The notes beneath the pieces were generated by a model. That model made no database searches. It was not told the origin of the DNA and saw only the letters and a program-made list of their open reading frames with translations. The translations under genes were made by a program, and so were the position numbers. From contig DEQS01000030.1 of the NCBI GenBank assembly GCA_002360555.1, positions 14,566 to 29,579 of the forward strand: DNA of 15,014 nucleotides, in the 5' to 3' direction. Source of the stretch: Chloracidobacterium sp. UBA3360. Its GTDB lineage: Bacteria > Acidobacteriota > Blastocatellia > Pyrinomonadales > Pyrinomonadaceae. The stretch's first letter is position 1, and every line of letters starts with the position of its first letter. Shown piece by piece: positions 13,772 to 15,014 of the stretch.

Positions 13772-15014
13772 ATGAGATCAAAGCTATTTATGCTTGTCTT
13801 GGCGGCTATCTGCCTGTTTTGTGGCGCCGAGACTCAAGGGCAGAGTTATGCGATCACCAACGCCAAGATCGTGACGGTTTCGGGGGCAACGATCGACAAG
13901 GGAACGATCGTCATCCGCAACGGCCTGATCGACGCTGTTGGTGCAAATGTGACGCCGCCGGCGGACGCACAGGTTTTTGACGCGACTGGTTTGACCGTTT
14001 ATCCGGGGTTTATTGATACGTTGACAAGTCTCGGATTGCCATCAGCACCCGCACGGCAACAAGGCCCGGGGGGCGGCGGAGGTGGAGCGGCCGCAGCAGC
14101 AGCGGCTGCCGCAGCGGCACAGCCAACCTCAAACTCAAATTATCCGTCTGGCTTGCGGCCTGAGGATGCGGCCTTTGATGAGGTTCGTGCGGGTGAAGCT
14201 CAATTCGAAGCGGTCCGTAATGCGGGTATCACGACCGCTTTGACGATCGGACGAACCGGCATTTTTAATGGCCAATCGACAGTTATTAACCTCGCGGGTG
14301 ATTCAGTCTCGGGGATGGTCATCAAGCCCCAGTTTGCCGAGCATATCTCGTTCGCGACGCTGCCGGGACAGTATCCGGGATCGCTGCTGGGCACGTTTTC
14401 GGCTCTGCGGCAGATGTTCTACGACGCACAGCGTTTGCAGGACATGCAGAAAGCGTATGCCGCAAACCCAAAAGGAATGAGGCGTCCCGATGCAGACAGA
14501 TCGCTTGAGGCATTGTATCCGGCGATAAACCGCCAAATGCCGGTCGTATTTAACGCGAACACAGAGATCGAGATCATCAGGGCACTCGACCTGATAAAAG
14601 AATTCAAACTTAACGGCATCATCGCCGGCGGACAGGAATCGTGGAAGGTAGCTGACCGTCTTAAGGCTCAGAATGTCGCGGTTCTGCTCTCGCTCAATTT
14701 TCCCAAACGGACAACTGCGGCGAATCCTGAGGCAGACCCGGAGAGTATGCAAACCTTGCGTCTTCGTGCCGAAACACCAAAAGGTGCGGGCAAACTCGCG
14801 GCTGCGGGTGTGAAATTTGCGTTTCAATCCGGCGGTGCAACTGCCATCGCTGACTTTTTTACAAATGCAGGTAAAGCGGTCGAGGGCGGACTTAATCGTG
14901 ACGCGGCTATCCGTGCTATGACGCTCGGAGCGGCGGAGATACTTGGTGTCAGCGACCGAACCGGTTCGATCGAGACGGGCAAGATCGCCAATCTCGCGAT
15001 CGTTAAAGGGGATA
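13772..15014 (+). CDS. Secreted amidohydrolase-like protein, 3' end beyond window
   Basis: The frame stays open for 414 codons to the window end. Residues 1-about 23 are a Sec signal peptide (MRSKLFMLVLAAICLFCGAE). The mature part opens like an amidohydrolase beta-sandwich: YAITNAKIVTVSGATIDKGT, then IVIRNGLIDAVG, then TGLTVYPGFIDTLTSLGLP (72-90). In canonical amidohydrolases PGFID is followed by an HxH metal pair; here TLTSLG replaces it. A low-complexity run of six Gly and eleven Ala sits at about 100-116, followed by a QPTSNSN linker. Toward the end, AIRAMTLGAAEILGVSDRTGSIETGKIANLAIVKGD matches the family's C-terminal return to the beta-sandwich. It is likely periplasmic. Catalytic competence is doubtful or non-canonical; a second half of the protein may follow. 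Confidence 0.87.
   Translation, partial: MRSKLFMLVLAAICLFCGAETQGQSYAITNAKIVTVSGATIDKGTIVIRNGLIDAVGANVTPPADAQVFDATGLTVYPGFIDTLTSLGLPSAPARQQGPGGGGGGAAAAAAAAAAAQPTSNSNYPSGLRPEDAAFDEVRAGEAQFEAVRNAGITTALTIGRTGIFNGQSTVINLAGDSVSGMVIKPQFAEHISFATLPGQYPGSLLGTFSALRQMFYDAQRLQDMQKAYAANPKGMRRPDADRSLEALYPAINRQMPVVFNANTEIEIIRALDLIKEFKLNGIIAGGQESWKVADRLKAQNVAVLLSLNFPKRTTAANPEADPESMQTLRLRAETPKGAGKLAAAGVKFAFQSGGATAIADFFTNAGKAVEGGLNRDAAIRAMTLGAAEILGVSDRTGSIETGKIANLAIVKGD

Overview
The window looks like chromosomal DNA from a free-living bacterium with a moderately GC-rich genome and densely packed genes. Several features suggest Acidobacteriota, probably class Blastocatellia (Pyrinomonadaceae-like). These are a secreted protein ending in a carboxypeptidase-regulatory-like domain of the 'SGRV...G...F.F.DV.AG..Y.V.V.SRRF' type, in-frame repeat peptides inside a housekeeping protein, and a kdp operon with a kinase-less KdpD. 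The taxonomic placement is inference from protein style, not a database match.

Layout. (1) 1-2180, + strand: the 3' end of a potassium-uptake operon, kdpB (partial), kdpC and a short kdpD. (2) 2235-3617, +: an HD-containing tRNA nucleotidyltransferase (cca), convergent with the next block. (3) 7334-3624, - strand: dnaG then rpoD, the core of the macromolecular-synthesis operon without rpsU. A perfect 10-bp inverted repeat brackets a candidate internal rpoD promoter. (4) 7499-9301, +: a secreted, beta-rich repeat protein of unknown function, with a strong Shine-Dalgarno and its own candidate promoter. (5) 12546-9331, -: a DCC-family thiol-disulfide oxidoreductase, a DUF427 protein and mutS2. 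(6) 12609-13643, +: a complete three-domain Ada protein (alkylation repair and regulation). (7) 13772-15014, +: a secreted amidohydrolase-like protein that runs off the window and lacks the canonical HxH metal motif where it would be expected.

The most notable signal is inside mutS2. Two identical 55-bp copies of a double-hairpin palindromic element lie 1014 bp apart and in the same reading frame. Nearby are two copies of a second, 24-bp repeat and a 14-bp tandem repeat. All are translated, and all fall in inter-domain loops or linkers. They account for most of the protein's extra length over ordinary MutS2. This resembles palindromic mobile repeats that tolerate insertion into coding sequence. 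A separate run of GGACCA repeats sits just upstream of the mutS2 start.

No tRNA, rRNA, CRISPR array, transposase or phage gene was seen. No gene-free stretch reaches 300 bases; the longest are 7335-7498, 13644-13771 and 5358-5480.
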